From: Telopea speciosissima
Lineage: Eukaryota > Streptophyta > Magnoliopsida > Proteales > Proteaceae
Assembly (NCBI RefSeq): GCF_018873765.1
Contig: NC_057925.1
Span: forward strand, 48,930,010 to 48,994,009
DNA length: 64,000 nt
Direction: 5' to 3'
Shown here: one piece after another, positions 42,391 through 53,143 of the stretch
How the letters are laid out: each line of letters opens with the position of its first letter
Numbering within the stretch: the stretch's first letter is position 1
The notes under the pieces: generated by a model
Told to the model about the DNA's origin: nothing
Databases searched by the model: none
Seen by the model: only the letters and a program-made list of their open reading frames with translations
Made by a program: the position numbers and the translations under genes

Positions 42391-43232
42391 GAGATGAGGT
42401 ATCTAGATCAAGGAAATGGATCAACATTTGCTAAAGGAAATTTGTCTTGGATCTTCTGAAAGAGATAGGGATGATAGGGTGCAAACCAGCCACTTCCCCC
42501 ATTGATCCGAATCACAAACTTGGTGATGAATGTGGTTCTTCTCTTATAGATGCAAGCAAATACCAGAGGTTAGTTGGGAAACTAATCTATCTCTCCCTGA
42601 TTCAACCAGACATCTCTTATGTAGTTGGAGTGGTGAGTCAGTTCATGCATGCTCCCAGGGGTGGACATCTGGATGCAGTATATCCCATCATCAAATACTT
42701 GAAATCCTGTCCAGGAAAGGGCCTTCTATTTGCCAGGCATGACCATTTGCAGATTGAAGGCTACACAGATGCTAATTGGGCTGGTACAATCTCTGACAGG
42801 AGATCTACTTCTGGGTATTATACCTTCTTGGGTGGTAATCTAGTTACCTGGAGGAGCAAGAAACAACCATTTGTTGCTCGATCTAGTGCTGAGGCCGAGT
42901 TTAGGGCCATAGCCCATGGAGTATGTGAGCTTATAAAGCTAAAACGACTTCTTCACGATTTGAGTTTTGAAATTGAAGGGCCAATGAGACTTTATTGTGA
43001 CAACAAAGCTGCCATAAGCATTGCCCATAATCCGGTTCAACATGATCGAACCAAGCATATTGAGGTCGATCGTCACTTCATCAAAGAGAAGTTGGATTCT
43101 GGGTGCATTTGTACTCCCTTTGTGAAGACAGGTGATCAAGTAGTAGATATCTTCACCAAGGGTCTCTCTGCTAGTCTATTTAGTACTCTATTGTGCAAGC
43201 TGGGAATGTATGACATTTATTCTCTAGCTTGA
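42390..43232 (+). pseudogene. RT end and RNase H of element C
   Basis: Sense fragment beginning with degraded RT text, then FVLDLLKEIGMIGCKPATSP, KYQRLVGKLIYLSLIQPDIS and VVGVVSQFMHAPRGGHLDAV. RNase H: GYTDANWAGTISDRRSTSGY, VARSSAEAEFRAIAHGVCEL, MRLYCDNKAAISIAHNPVQH, DQVVDIFTKGLSASLF, ending DIYSLA at the purine tract. From 42447 the frame is open to the stop. The RT active site YVDD and everything upstream of it are missing, removed at the join with the antisense block. Confidence 0.85.
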
Positions 43233-43239
43233 GGGGGAG

Positions 43240-43536
43240 TGTTAGAGTTGTTAGAATATCTTGTATAGGGATAGTTCTGTCACTGTCTAGTTATAAGACA
43301 TGACTAAGTTGTATTTTTACTTTATTGTCTTATTTCTCCTTAACTCCCTAGGGAGGCTTGTGTAATTTGGAAGACTTAATGAATGAACCTAATATGTGTG
43401 TTGAGAATCACTCTCAACACACATAATCGATTCTCCCATTCTCTTCTCTTCTTCTTCTCTCTTCTCTCCTTCTTCTTCTTCTTCTTGCTATAAACTTCTT
43501 CTCTTACCAGATTCGATCTACCTTTGAGTTTCAACT
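43240..43536 (+). repeat. 3' LTR of element C
   Basis: 297 bp, preceded by the tract GAGGGGGAG. Shorter than the 5' copy by about 11 bases in the CTT-rich stretch. Confidence 0.9.
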
Positions 43537-43541
43537 CAAAC

Positions 43542-45673
43542 ACCGTAGGTGGGACTATAAAGGAAAGAGAGCCAAGTAATAGCTCAATAGGGGCTTTTGA
43601 AAGAAGAACCCGACTGGGCAGCCTATTAATTAAATAAACTGCAGTAAGGACAGCATCCCCCGAATAAAGGGAAGGGACATTGCGAGCAAACATAAGAACC
43701 TTTGGAGGTGGCGGTTTTTTCTCTCAGCCACACCATTTTGGGCTGGAGTGTCGACACAGCTGGTCTGATGGAGGATTCTATGTGCAGGAAGGTATTTTTG
43801 GAACTAACCTTCCATATACTCTTTCCCACTGTCACTCCTCAAAATTTGAAGAGTGGCAATAAATTGGGTCTTAATCATTTGATGAAAGTGCTGAAAACAT
43901 AAAAAAACTTCACTTTTTGTATGCATAAGGTATACCCAAGTGAACCTAGAATAGCAGTCAATGAAAGTGACATACCACCGATGGCCAGTCAGGGAAGCTT
44001 TCCTACTAGGCCCCCATACATCAGTATGAACAATATGAAATAAGGAAGAGGATCTTTTATTAGAAATAGGATAAGTTGAACGTGTCTGTTTAGCCAAGAC
44101 ACAAGGCTCACAAAAAAAGTCTTCCTTATGACAGTCTTTAACTAATGCTGGAAATAAATTTGATAAAGTACCTAAGGGGGGATGGCCTAGTCTAGAGTGC
44201 CATTTATGTAAGTCGGAGGAGAAAGATGCCGAAGGTAAAGTCTGAGTATGTTTAGGATCGCCATCAAGTAGGTACAATCCACCATGCACTTTACCCGATC
44301 CAATCGTCTTCCCCGAGTCCAGTTCCTGAAAGACACAGTGAGTGGGAAAAAAAGTCACTTTACAATTCAGGGATTTAGTGATACTGCTAATGGAAAGAAA
44401 GTTAGTTGTAAATTTGGGAATATGCAACACAGATGACAGTGTAAGAGAAGGAGAACAACCAATGGATCCTTTCCCTGAGATGGAGGAGAGGGACCCATCA
44501 ACAATTTTGACTTTATCCTTACCAGAGGCAGGAGAATATGTATTAAAAAGGCTAGAAGAACCTGTCATGTGATCAGTAGCACCGAAGTCTATGATCCATG
44601 GAGTGGATACTACTGATGCACAATGACCAGCAAAAGAAATACCTGTACAGGCAAAGAAGGAACTTGAATTGGCAACAGACATAGTAGAGGTAATTGATGT
44701 GTTCAACATACGACGCAGAGCCTGAAGTTCTTCCTGGGAGAAACCAATGTCAGCAGTGGGAGTTGGAGCTACACTTTCAGTATGATTGGCTTTCTTTTTA
44801 GACTTAGCATGACCACGTTTGGCCTCAAAATCAGCTGGCTTCCCGTGTAATTTCCAACACTGAGCCTTAGTGTGATATGGTTTGTGACAATGCTCACACT
44901 TAAACAGGTTCTTTGTTAGTAGTAGTAGAAGCAGCAACACTGTCAGAAGAAGCAACAGGAGTGGGGCCAGCAGTCTGTAAGGTTGATCGCTCAACTTTAG
45001 GAGTAATCATCATGGCAGCCCGTCGTGTTTCTTCACTATGAACATAAGAAAAGGTCTCCTCTAGAGTGGGGAAAGGAACCCGTCTAAGGACTTGCACCCG
45101 AATAGGGTCATAGTCATCATTGAGGCCAGCCAGGAAATCATAGACACGGAATTGGTCTACATAGGTGTGGTAGGCAGTAATATCAACAGTAGTAGTAGGC
45201 TAAAACCGAGCATAGTGATCCAATTGCTGCCATAAACACTTGAGGGCAGCATAGTATTTGGTGACAGACATCTCCTTCTGAGTAGTGGTTTGGAGTGTCT
45301 TCCTGATTTCATATACCTGAGCACTACTACCTGAATGACCATAAGTGCCCTTGACAGCTGTCCATATTTGTGTAGCAGTGTCAAGGAGAAGATACTGACT
45401 AGAGAGGTCAGTGGTCATAGAGTTCAGAACAAAGGACATTACCATTGCATCATTGGCAGCCCATTTAGTACGAGCAACAACTTCTTCAGTAGGCTGTTTG
45501 GTGGTGCCAGTAAGATGGCCAGTGAGTCCCCTACCAGCCACTGTTAGGGATAATGATCTGGCCCAAATTAAGTAGTTGGTACCATCAAGCTTAATGGCAG
45601 CAGCATAGGGAAGAAAATCAGACCTTGTTTGATCTCCTCTAGAAGTAGCAGTAGTCATCTCTGAGTCACCCAT
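43542..45673 (-). pseudogene. Gag, protease and integrase of element E
   Basis: Gag starts MGDSEMTTATSRGDQTRSDF, then KLDGTNYLIWARSLSLTVAG, a TAG near 45200, QVLRRVPFPTLEETFSYVHS, and after a shift the knuckle CEHCHKPYHTKAQCWKLHGK. The protease motif reads WIIDFGATDHM: the catalytic D-S-G is D-F-G (TTC for TCC). Pre-integrase LHKWHSRLGHPPLGTL and FCEPCVLAKQTRSTYP, then integrase HTDVWGPSRK and LRSDSGKEYMEG. Two shifts follow before [12 protein letters not shown] text and PPTVF, where element C interrupts. The upstream in-frame Met at 45739 lacks similarity to gag starts. Confidence 0.85.
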
Positions 45674-46389
45674 GATTGAGCTAGGCAGAAATATCAGATC
45701 TACCCTGTGGTAACAAAAACAAAAGCTGGAATATAGCAACCAACTGCCCTTAAACCAAAACCAAGAAGCAAGGTTTAAGAAAAAACCCTAAGAAAGGTAA
45801 TCGATCTGGTTTTAGGGGTCTCCAAATGCTGAGAAAAATAACTGCAGATATAAGGTCTTCAAAGGCTGAGAAAAATCTGCATCGATGGTACTGATTGTTG
45901 ATGAAGTAGCTTCTCCAGAAAAAAACCAAAAATTGACAAAATTAGGGTTTGTTGTGAAAAACCCTGAAGGTAGATCGATTGAGGAGGTGCGTTGATCTAG
46001 AGAAGAAAACCTGTGATAGCAGCTGTCCAATAGAAACTGCAGGAATGGATCCCAATAATCAAACCAGTGTCAAATTGATAGAGGAGACTGATCTGCAGGT
46101 GGGGAGAACTCCAAACAAAATCGCAGAGGAAAGTGCAGCAGCTATCGATCCAAAAAGCTTCTTAAAGCATTAAGGGATGAGGTGATTAATTAGGGCAGCA
46201 TCTAAACAACAGATCACCTCATTAGATCTGCCCTAATTCAGAAGAAGAAACCAAAAAAAAAGTGAAGAAGATCGAGTGGAAGAAGGCGGGGGGAAGATGG
46301 GATCGAATGAAAGAAAAAAAACAGAGAAAACTGAGAATGAGCCAGAAATCGAGAAAGCTGTTCTTAGATCAGATTCTTCTCTGATACCA

Positions 46390-46659
46390 TGTTAACAGCC
46401 TTGGGAATGAATGCTTAGATGGTCTAGATCGATCACCCCAGCCTCTTATTTATAATAAAATCAAATTACAGCAAAGATATGAATCCCCCCCAATCCTATT
46501 CCTACTAGGAATTCCCACTATAACTAGGAATCCCAAATAGAAATCGTATAGGGGGGGAGAACAGGAATAAAACAACTAAAACATAAACAAAATAAAATAA
46601 GTAACAAAAGCCAACTAGGACTAGGTTACCCCTAGTGGGTAACGTAGCCAATCTCAACA
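46390..46659 (-). repeat. 5' LTR of element E
   Basis: 270 bp, directly followed on the minus strand by the primer site TGGTATCAGAGA (46389-46378), tRNA-Met type. Confidence 0.95.
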
Positions 46660-46664
46660 ATTCC

Positions 46665-46984
46665 CTTTGTTTCTGAAAGATCTTATAATTTTTTATTATT
46701 GCTAGCAACCCTCCCATTACCTTTTGGGATTGAAAGAATAAGCCTCCTGGCAATTACAAAAAACTCTTTGATTCCTTTGGAAGACCATTTTTGTTCATAT
46801 ATTACAAATAGAGGTTTAATTTCTTCAAGGTACAATTTATATGATAATATCCCACCATCACATTAATATTTCTATTTATGATTTTTCAAAATTTCTTGGG
46901 CATTCCATGTATTCTTGGCTAGTTAATATAGTTTGCAGGATTGGTATTTTGGATGTTTTGAAACCAGAATCTTTATTTTTGTTT
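46665..46984. other. Flank between elements E and G, no gene seen
   Basis: AT-rich and without a recognisable domain. No 5' LTR for element G is visible here. Confidence 0.4.
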
Positions 46985-47023
46985 GCCTGATTCATTCTTA
47001 CAAATGTACTACTTGTACAAGTC

Positions 47024-48276
47024 ATGTCTTTTTTACTTAACTCCATGCAACCAGATCTGGCCAATGGTTATTTGCTCCTCAAAACTGCTGCTCAGATTTG
47101 GATGGTTGCGAAGGAAACTTATGGACAGGTTGGAAATGATGCCCAGATTTATGAACTCTGCAAGAAGATTCATGACACCATTCAGAAAGACCTTTCCATC
47201 TCTAAGTATTATGCTGTCCTTCGTAGTTTATGGCAACATCTGGACCATTACTCAGATTTCAACCCACTAATGTAACCGATATTGCTGCCTATCGCAAGCA
47301 TGTTGACAAGATTCGGGTTTATGACTTCCTGGCTGGTTTAAATGTTGAATATGACCAGATTCGAGTTCAGTTTTGGGCTGGGTTCCATCCCCTTACCTTA
47401 GAGTAGTCCTATGCTTTAGTTCTGTCTGAAGAAAATTGTAGGGCAGCCATGCTACATACTCCCATCACTGACCGATTTTCTCTACAGACTGCTGCCGTTG
47501 CTGCACCCATATTTGCTACTCCTACTGCTCCTACTGATTCTTCCAAAGGGGTTGTGAGATGTGAATACTGCAACAAACCCTATCATACCAAAGCCACTTG
47601 TTGGAAGCTTCATGATAAACCATCTGATTTTGAGGCCAAGCGTGTTGCTCGTGGAAAATCGAATAACAAAGCCAATCATACCGAGACAATTCCCACGGCT
47701 CTTACTGACACTAGTCTCTCCCAGGACGAACTTCAGGCATTCTGTCGTATGTTACAGGCTTCTGTTGCATCTACTACATTGAATCTTGCCAATCAATCCA
47801 CCACTTTAGGTTCCCATTTTGCCCACTTAGGTAGTCCGTTTGCTAGTCATTGTGCATCGGTAGTCTCCACTTCTTGGATTATAGACTCTGGTGCCACTAA
47901 TCACATGACTGGATCCTCTAGCCTTTTTTATCGCTATTCACCCACTTCTAGGAAAGACAAAGTTCGGGTGGCTGATGGTTCTCTCTCCTTTATCTCTGGG
48001 AAAGGCTCTATCAGTTGCTCTCCTTCTATCTCTTTATCCTCTGTTTTACATATATCTAATTTTACTACTAACCTTCTGTCCATTAGTAGTCTTACTCGTG
48101 ACTTGAATTGTAAAGTGAATTTTTTCCCTTCCCACTGTGTTTTTCAAGATCTGGCAACTGAGGCGACGATTGGATGGGGTAAAGTGCATGGTGGGTTGTA
48201 TCTGCTTGATGATGGTCGTCCTCCTTCACCGTCACCACCATCTCCCCATTCATCAAATTTCATTGGTCTCTTCTGA
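47024..48276 (+). pseudogene. Gag and protease of element G
   Basis: Gag part: MSFLLNSMQPDLANGYLLLK, AQIWMVAKETYGQVGNDAQI, YYAVLRSLWQHLDHYSDF, then several stops. From 47449 an open frame carries the knuckle CEYCNKPYHTKATC and KLHDKPSDFEAKR, then a protease with an intact WIIDSGATNHMTGSSSLFYR and KDKVRVADGSLSFISGKGSI, ending near GKVHGGLYLLDDG. Text is close to element E, so E and G belong to related families, though their LTRs differ. The start of gag is missing. Confidence 0.8.
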
Positions 48277-48329
48277 ACTTCAGTAATGGCATAATCAATT
48301 AGGTCACCCTCCTTTAGGAATTTTGTCTC

Positions 48330-51300
48330 ATTTATTTCCAATATAGTTAAACAATGTAATAAGGATGACCTTTTATGTGAGGTTTGTGTTCTGGCCAAAC
48401 AGACTCGTTCAACTTATTCCATTTCTAATAAAAGAAGTCTTTTCTTTTTTAATCTGGTTTATACTGATGTGTAGGTTCCTAGTCAGAAACCTTTTATTTC
48501 TGGTCATTGTTGGTTTGTTTCTTTTATTGATTGCCACTCTAGGAGTACTTGGGTATATTTGATGCATAATAAAAGTGATGTTTACTCATGTTTTTAGCAT
48601 TTTCGTAAGTTGGTTCAAACCCAATTCAATGCCACTCTCAAAATTTTGAGTGACAGTGGCAAAGAATATATGGAAGGTTAGTTCCAACACTACCTTGCTG
48701 CCCATGGGATCCTCCACCAGACCAGTTGTGTGGATACGCCTGCTCAAAATGGAGTGGCTGAAAGAAAAAACCGCCACCTGTTAGAGGTGGCTCAGGCACT
48801 TATGTTTGCCCGTATTTCCTCCCCAATATTGGGGGGATGTTGTTCTTACTGTAACTTACCTTATTAACAGGCTGCCTACTCGAGTCCTTGACTCTCGTAC
48901 CCTTGTTGCCTTTTTAAATGGCTCCTCAACCTTAATAGTCTCACCTAAAGTTTTTGGCTATGTTTGTTTGCTAGGGATACTCGGTCCCCTAGTAAACTTG
49001 AACCCCGTGGCCTTCGGTGCATTATCTTGGGCTATTCTCCCTCCTAGAAGTGTTATAAATGTTACCATCCACCTACCCGTCGTACCATGGTGAGTATGTA
49101 TGTTATTTTCCATGAAACCCTTTCCTATTATCCCACTACACCTCTTCAGGGGGAGAATGCCAGTGAAGAGGTGTTGACTCTTGGGACCCCTCTCCCTCTT
49201 AAGGCTCCTGTGTAGCCTGAACCCACTCTTGTCCCTCACATACCATCTAATGAAGAGGATTCCACGCCGGGGGGAGACATTGGATACTGGTAATGATACA
49301 AATCCCTGTTTAGGGGGAGCTTACTCCAGTCCAGAAAACCATTGAAGAATTTTAGAAGAGAATTAATGACTCAAATCTCAAAACATATCAGAGAGGATGT
49401 TCCAAATACAAGCAACTTCTATCCACTGCAGCACCAGTACCCATTCAGTTGCCGACTCTGGATCCGGATCATCCCCTCACTATGGTAAAACCGTTCTCCT
49501 GAGTTACCTATTGCTCTTCGCAAAGGTACTATGACTTGTCCTCAGCATCCTATATCTCATGTTGTTTCCTATGATTCCCTTTCTCCATCCTTTCGTGCTT
49601 TTATTTCTTCTCTTTCTTCTGTTTGTATTCCCCAGAATTAGCAAGAAGCTCTTACAGATGGAAAGTGGAAGGCATCAATGATGGAAGAAATGAGAGCCTT
49701 ACAAAAAAAATGATACATGGGATCTTGTGGTTCTCCTCCAGGGAAAAGACCAGTTGGATATAAATGGGTGTTTATGGTGAAACAGAAGGTTGATTGCACT
49801 GTGGATAGATATAAGGCACAGTTGGTGGCAAAGGGGTTCACTCAGACATTTGGGATTGACTACTAGGAGACCTTTGCACTTATTGCTAAACTAAACACTG
49901 TCAGAGTGGTACTATCTTGTGCAGTAAATATAGGATGGGATTTACAACAGTTGAATGTGAAGAATATCTTCCTCCATGGAGAGCTTGAAGAGGAGGTATA
50001 TATGGACACTCTAGCTGGGTTCGCATGTGACAAAAACAGCGGCAAGGTATATAAGTTGAAGCGTGCATTATATGGGCTAAAGTAATCACCTCGTGCCTGG
50101 TGTGGAAGATTTTATAAGGCTATGGTTTCTGTGGGATATAAGCAGAGTAATGCTGACCATACTCTATTTATCAAAAGGAATGGTGCTAACGTAACCATTC
50201 TCATAGTCTATATGGATGATATTGTGGTGACAAGGAATGATGGTGATGAGATCAACAAGTTGAAGACTTTCCTTGGTCGTGAATTTGAAATAAAGGATCT
50301 GGCAAAGCTGAATTACTTTCTAGGGATAGAGGTTGCACGATCTTCAAAGGGCATCTTTCTTTCTTAAAGGAAGTATATCCTAGATCTATTATCTGAGACC
50401 GGGATGTTAGGGTGTCACCCTGTTGATACACCTATGGAGGCTACTGCAAGACTCCAGGAAAAAAAGGGTGAACCGGTTGACAAAGGACGTTACTAGCGGC
50501 TGGTAGGGAAACTTATTTACCTCTCTCATACATGGGTAGACATAGCCATTGCCGTGAGCAAGGTTTTAAGTATCTTAACGTATCCGCCGATACTAACCGA
50601 TACATATCTTATTTTTGGGTATCAATACGATACGGAACCGATATGATATTTAAAAAGTATCAACTGCATAGGGTCGATACGTGACCCAATATGGTTAATA
50701 CTCTCCGATACGATACGATATGTCTCTTAAAATCACCTTTTTGATACGATACCTGATACCGATACTTTAAACCTTGGTCGTGAATTTGGTAAGTCAGTTC
50801 ATGCATGATCCTTATTCCTCTCATATGGATGTTGTTCTTCGTATTCTTCGTTATTTGCAGTCAGCTCCGGGAAATGTAATTCTTTTATTTCCTCATGACC
50901 ATCTATGAGTTGAAGCGTATATTGATGCTGATTGGGTTGGATCTTCTGATAGATAGTCCATATCTGGTTATTGCTCCTTTGTAGGTGGAAATCTTGTCAC
51001 TTGGCATACCAAGAAACAGAACGGCGTAGCAAGGTCCAGTGCTGAAGCAAAGTTTCGTGCTATTGCACAGGCATTTGTGAGCTGTAATGGCTTAGAGGTT
51101 TATTACAAGATCTTGGTGTTCCTGTCCGCCTCCCTATGATATTGTATTGTGACAACAAAGTTGGCATTAACATTGCTTACAATCCGGTTCAGCATGATTG
51201 TACCAAGCATGTGGAGGTTGATAGGCACTTCATCAAAGAAAAGCTTGAAGGACTGATTTGTGTTCCTTTTGTGAAGTCTACTGATCAGTTGGTTGATGTG

Positions 51301-51381
51301 TTCACTAAAGGGTTGAGTGGGAAAGCCTTTCATTCTATTTTACTCAAGTTGGGCATGTTTGATATTTATGCTCCAACTTGA
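48330..51381 (+). pseudogene. Integrase, RT and RNase H of element G
   Basis: Integrase traces 48370-49100 (CEVCVLAKQTRSTYPISN-like, [30 protein letters not shown]) with in-frame stops. RT from about 49660: TVDRYKAQLVAKGFTQTFGI, then WDLQQLNVKNIFLHGELEEE, ALYGLK stop SPRAW, VSVGYKQSNADHTLFIKRNG, ILIVYMDDIVVTRND (YMDD in place of YVDD), FLGIEVARSSKGIFLS. After the MITE: SQFMHD, DANWVGSSDR-like text, MILYCDNKVGINIAYNPVQH, STDQLVDVFTKGLSGKAFHS, ending at 51381. Not translatable. Confidence 0.8.
50558..50778. mobile_element. MITE of the TATCGG repeat family, with 5-bp target duplication
   Basis: GCAAGGTTTTAAGTATC at the left and GATACTTTAAACCTTGGT at the right are inverted. CGTGA at 50553-50557 and 50779-50783 is duplicated. 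Removing the insert and one CGTGA restores the RT reading AVNLVSQFMH. Confidence 0.85.
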
Positions 51382-51385
51382 GGAG

Positions 51386-51586
51386 TGTTAAAATATTGTA
51401 TTTAGTGTCGTGGGGGTATTTTAGTCATTCTTGTTATTTTCCACTATAACTAACTCTAATTAAATAGAGTCGGTTATGTGGGGGCAATTCTGTAATTTTT
51501 CTCTCCCCTCTTCTATTATAAATAAAGGGGTTTGGATGTTCATTAACACATCTAAGCATTGAGCTCTATATTCTTTTCTGTTAACA
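51386..51586 (+). repeat. 3' LTR of element G
   Basis: TGTTAAAATATTG to CTGTTAACA, 201 bp, after a short GGAG tract, with TATAAATAAAGGGG near 51520. Confidence 0.7.
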
Positions 51587-52248
51587 GAAAGTTTTATAGG
51601 ACTGTTGTTCGTCCGACCATGATGTATGGGGCAGAATGTTGGGCAGTTAAGAAGTGTCATATTGATAAGCTTTATGTAGCAGAGATAAGGATGTTAAGAT
51701 GGATGTGTGGAAAAACAAGGAAGGATAAAGTACGGAATGAACATATAAGAATGGACTTGGGAGTTGCCCCGATCAATGACAAGCTCCAAGAGAGTCATTT
51801 AATGTGGTATGGTCATATTTAGCGGAGGCATAGGGATGCCCCAGTAAGGAGGAGTGATATGATTCAGATTGAAAGAGCTAAAAAAGCTAGGGGCAGACCT
51901 AAAATGACCATAGGAGAAGTCGAGGAAGGACATGCATTGTCTAGGTGACCTCGAACAGAACCTATTGGAGGGTAAGGATCCATGTCGCAGACCCCATTTA
52001 GCTGAGATTATCCTGACGTGTTGGACTGTGCCTCTTTCCTCTTACTATCTTTCATCTTTCTATTTATTTCCCATCTTCCATTTGTCTTTTTCCTTTGTCA
52101 TTTCTCATCTCTTTCCGCATCCCTCTTCTCCCATCTTTTCTTCACATTTTTTCGAGTGTAACTCTATTTTCTCTATTTTGTTTTGTTTGGATCCATGTAG
52201 TCGACCCCATTAAGTTGGGATAAGTCTGAGTTTGTTGTTGTTGTTAAT
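51587..52248 (+). mobile_element. RTE-type LINE 3' end
   Basis: Encodes KFYRTVVRPTMMYGAECWAV, RMLRWMCGKTRKDKVRNEHI, DLGVAPINDKLQESHLMWYG, a stop, RRHRDAPVRRSDMIQIERAK and ARGRPKMT, the C-terminal part of plant RTE polymerases. The 3' tail is GACCCCATTAAGTTGGGATA then TTG repeats, typical of RTE microsatellite ends. The 5' end abuts the LTR of element G. Confidence 0.8.
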
Positions 52249-52642
52249 ATAGTAGAACTTGGCTTACTCTATTCTTTGTTGACCTTGTTTTAGGATCAAT
52301 CCAAGTTTTGCATTTTATGCTTGATAGTTTTACTGACAGGGAATCTTCATTTTCTCCTTTGCTTTCTGTCCATACAATGGTTTCTACCTTCCTTTTTTCT
52401 CTTTGTTTCCTCCTCTTTTTTTTTTAAAACTATACTCCTTTCTCAAGTAAACTTTCTCCTAGGTGACACTTACATCCTGGTTTCTTGCTATTGTTGCTTC
52501 TTCCAAGATTCTTTGTTTCCCACCACTAGTTACTGTCATGATTGCATCATCATCTCTGCCTTTTGGGTTAAGGTTTCAGTTTCTGATTGTTATTATTAAT
52601 CCAAGTTTAATAAAATATTGAAAGCAGCCTTTGCGTACTGTG
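52249..52642. other. Spacer between the two RTE tails, no gene seen
   Basis: T-rich sequence without recognisable domains. Confidence 0.4.
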
Positions 52643-52660
52643 TTATATTTCTAGGCTTTT

Positions 52661-52933
52661 CAATCAATCAACAACTCAGCCTTATCCCAACTAAATGGGA
52701 TCGGCTACATAGATCCTTTCACACACACACACACAAACCGAAAAAAAAAAAAAAGAGGTCCTCACAAAAGGAAAGGAAAGTAAGAGGGATGAAGAGTAAA
52801 AATGAAGAAATGGGATAAGATAAGTGAGTGATGGAAAATGAAAAATGAAAGAGGAAAGAGGATAGCCCAGGAAATCAGGAAAATCTCAGTTACATGGTGT
52901 CAATAACGTGGATCCTTGTCCTCCAATAGGCTC
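52661..52933 (-). mobile_element. Short RTE-tail insertion with target duplication
   Basis: TTATATTTCTAGGCTTTT (52643-52660) and TTATATTTCTAAGCTTTT (52934-52951) flank 273 bp whose minus strand ends CCCATTTAGTTGGGATAAGG then GTTGTTGATTG. It matches the last ~280 bp of 51587-52248: either a 5'-truncated RTE copy or a SINE sharing its tail. Confidence 0.8.
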
Positions 52934-53143
52934 TTATATTTCTAAGCTTTTGAGGGCATCTTATTTCTGCTTGCTTTGAAGTTCCCTTCTGCAGTTCCAC
53001 TTATGCAGTGGAGGGACTAGGGTGATAGTTTCTATTGGCAAGATAAAGTAGTTTGATGCTTCTATGAATCTATGTAATAGAAGGTTATAATAGGAAAGCT
53101 TTAAGTCTAAGATTGAAAAATCAAACTTTATCTTTTTCTGCAG

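Larger units (their letters stand above)
38936..43536 (+). mobile_element. Element C: chimeric copia element inserted in element E
   Basis: 5' LTR 38936-39243, primer site 39244-39255, 3' LTR 43240-43536, with perfect target duplication CAAAC (38931-38935, 43537-43541) that rejoins the integrase codons of E. Inside, the first part (39256 to about 42390) is an antisense gag-protease-integrase block and only the last part (about 42390-43232) is sense RT/RNase H. The LTRs differ at about five sites plus one CT-tract length change. Confidence 0.9.
36339..46659 (-). mobile_element. Element E: Ty1/copia retrotransposon interrupted by element C
   Basis: LTRs 36339-36608 and 46390-46659 (270 bp each, about 8 differences by eye), TGTTAACAG..CTCAACA. 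Perfect target duplication ATTCC at 36334-36338 and 46660-46664. Without C the element is about 5.7 kb, a normal copia length, with gag, protease, integrase, RT and RNase H in order on the minus strand. Confidence 0.95.
46985..51586 (+). mobile_element. Element G: decayed, 5'-truncated Ty1/copia element
   Basis: Plus-strand gag, protease, integrase, RT and RNase H in order with many stops and shifts. The 3' LTR is at 51386-51586; no 5' LTR found. A MITE interrupts RT/RNase H at 50558-50778. Confidence 0.85.
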
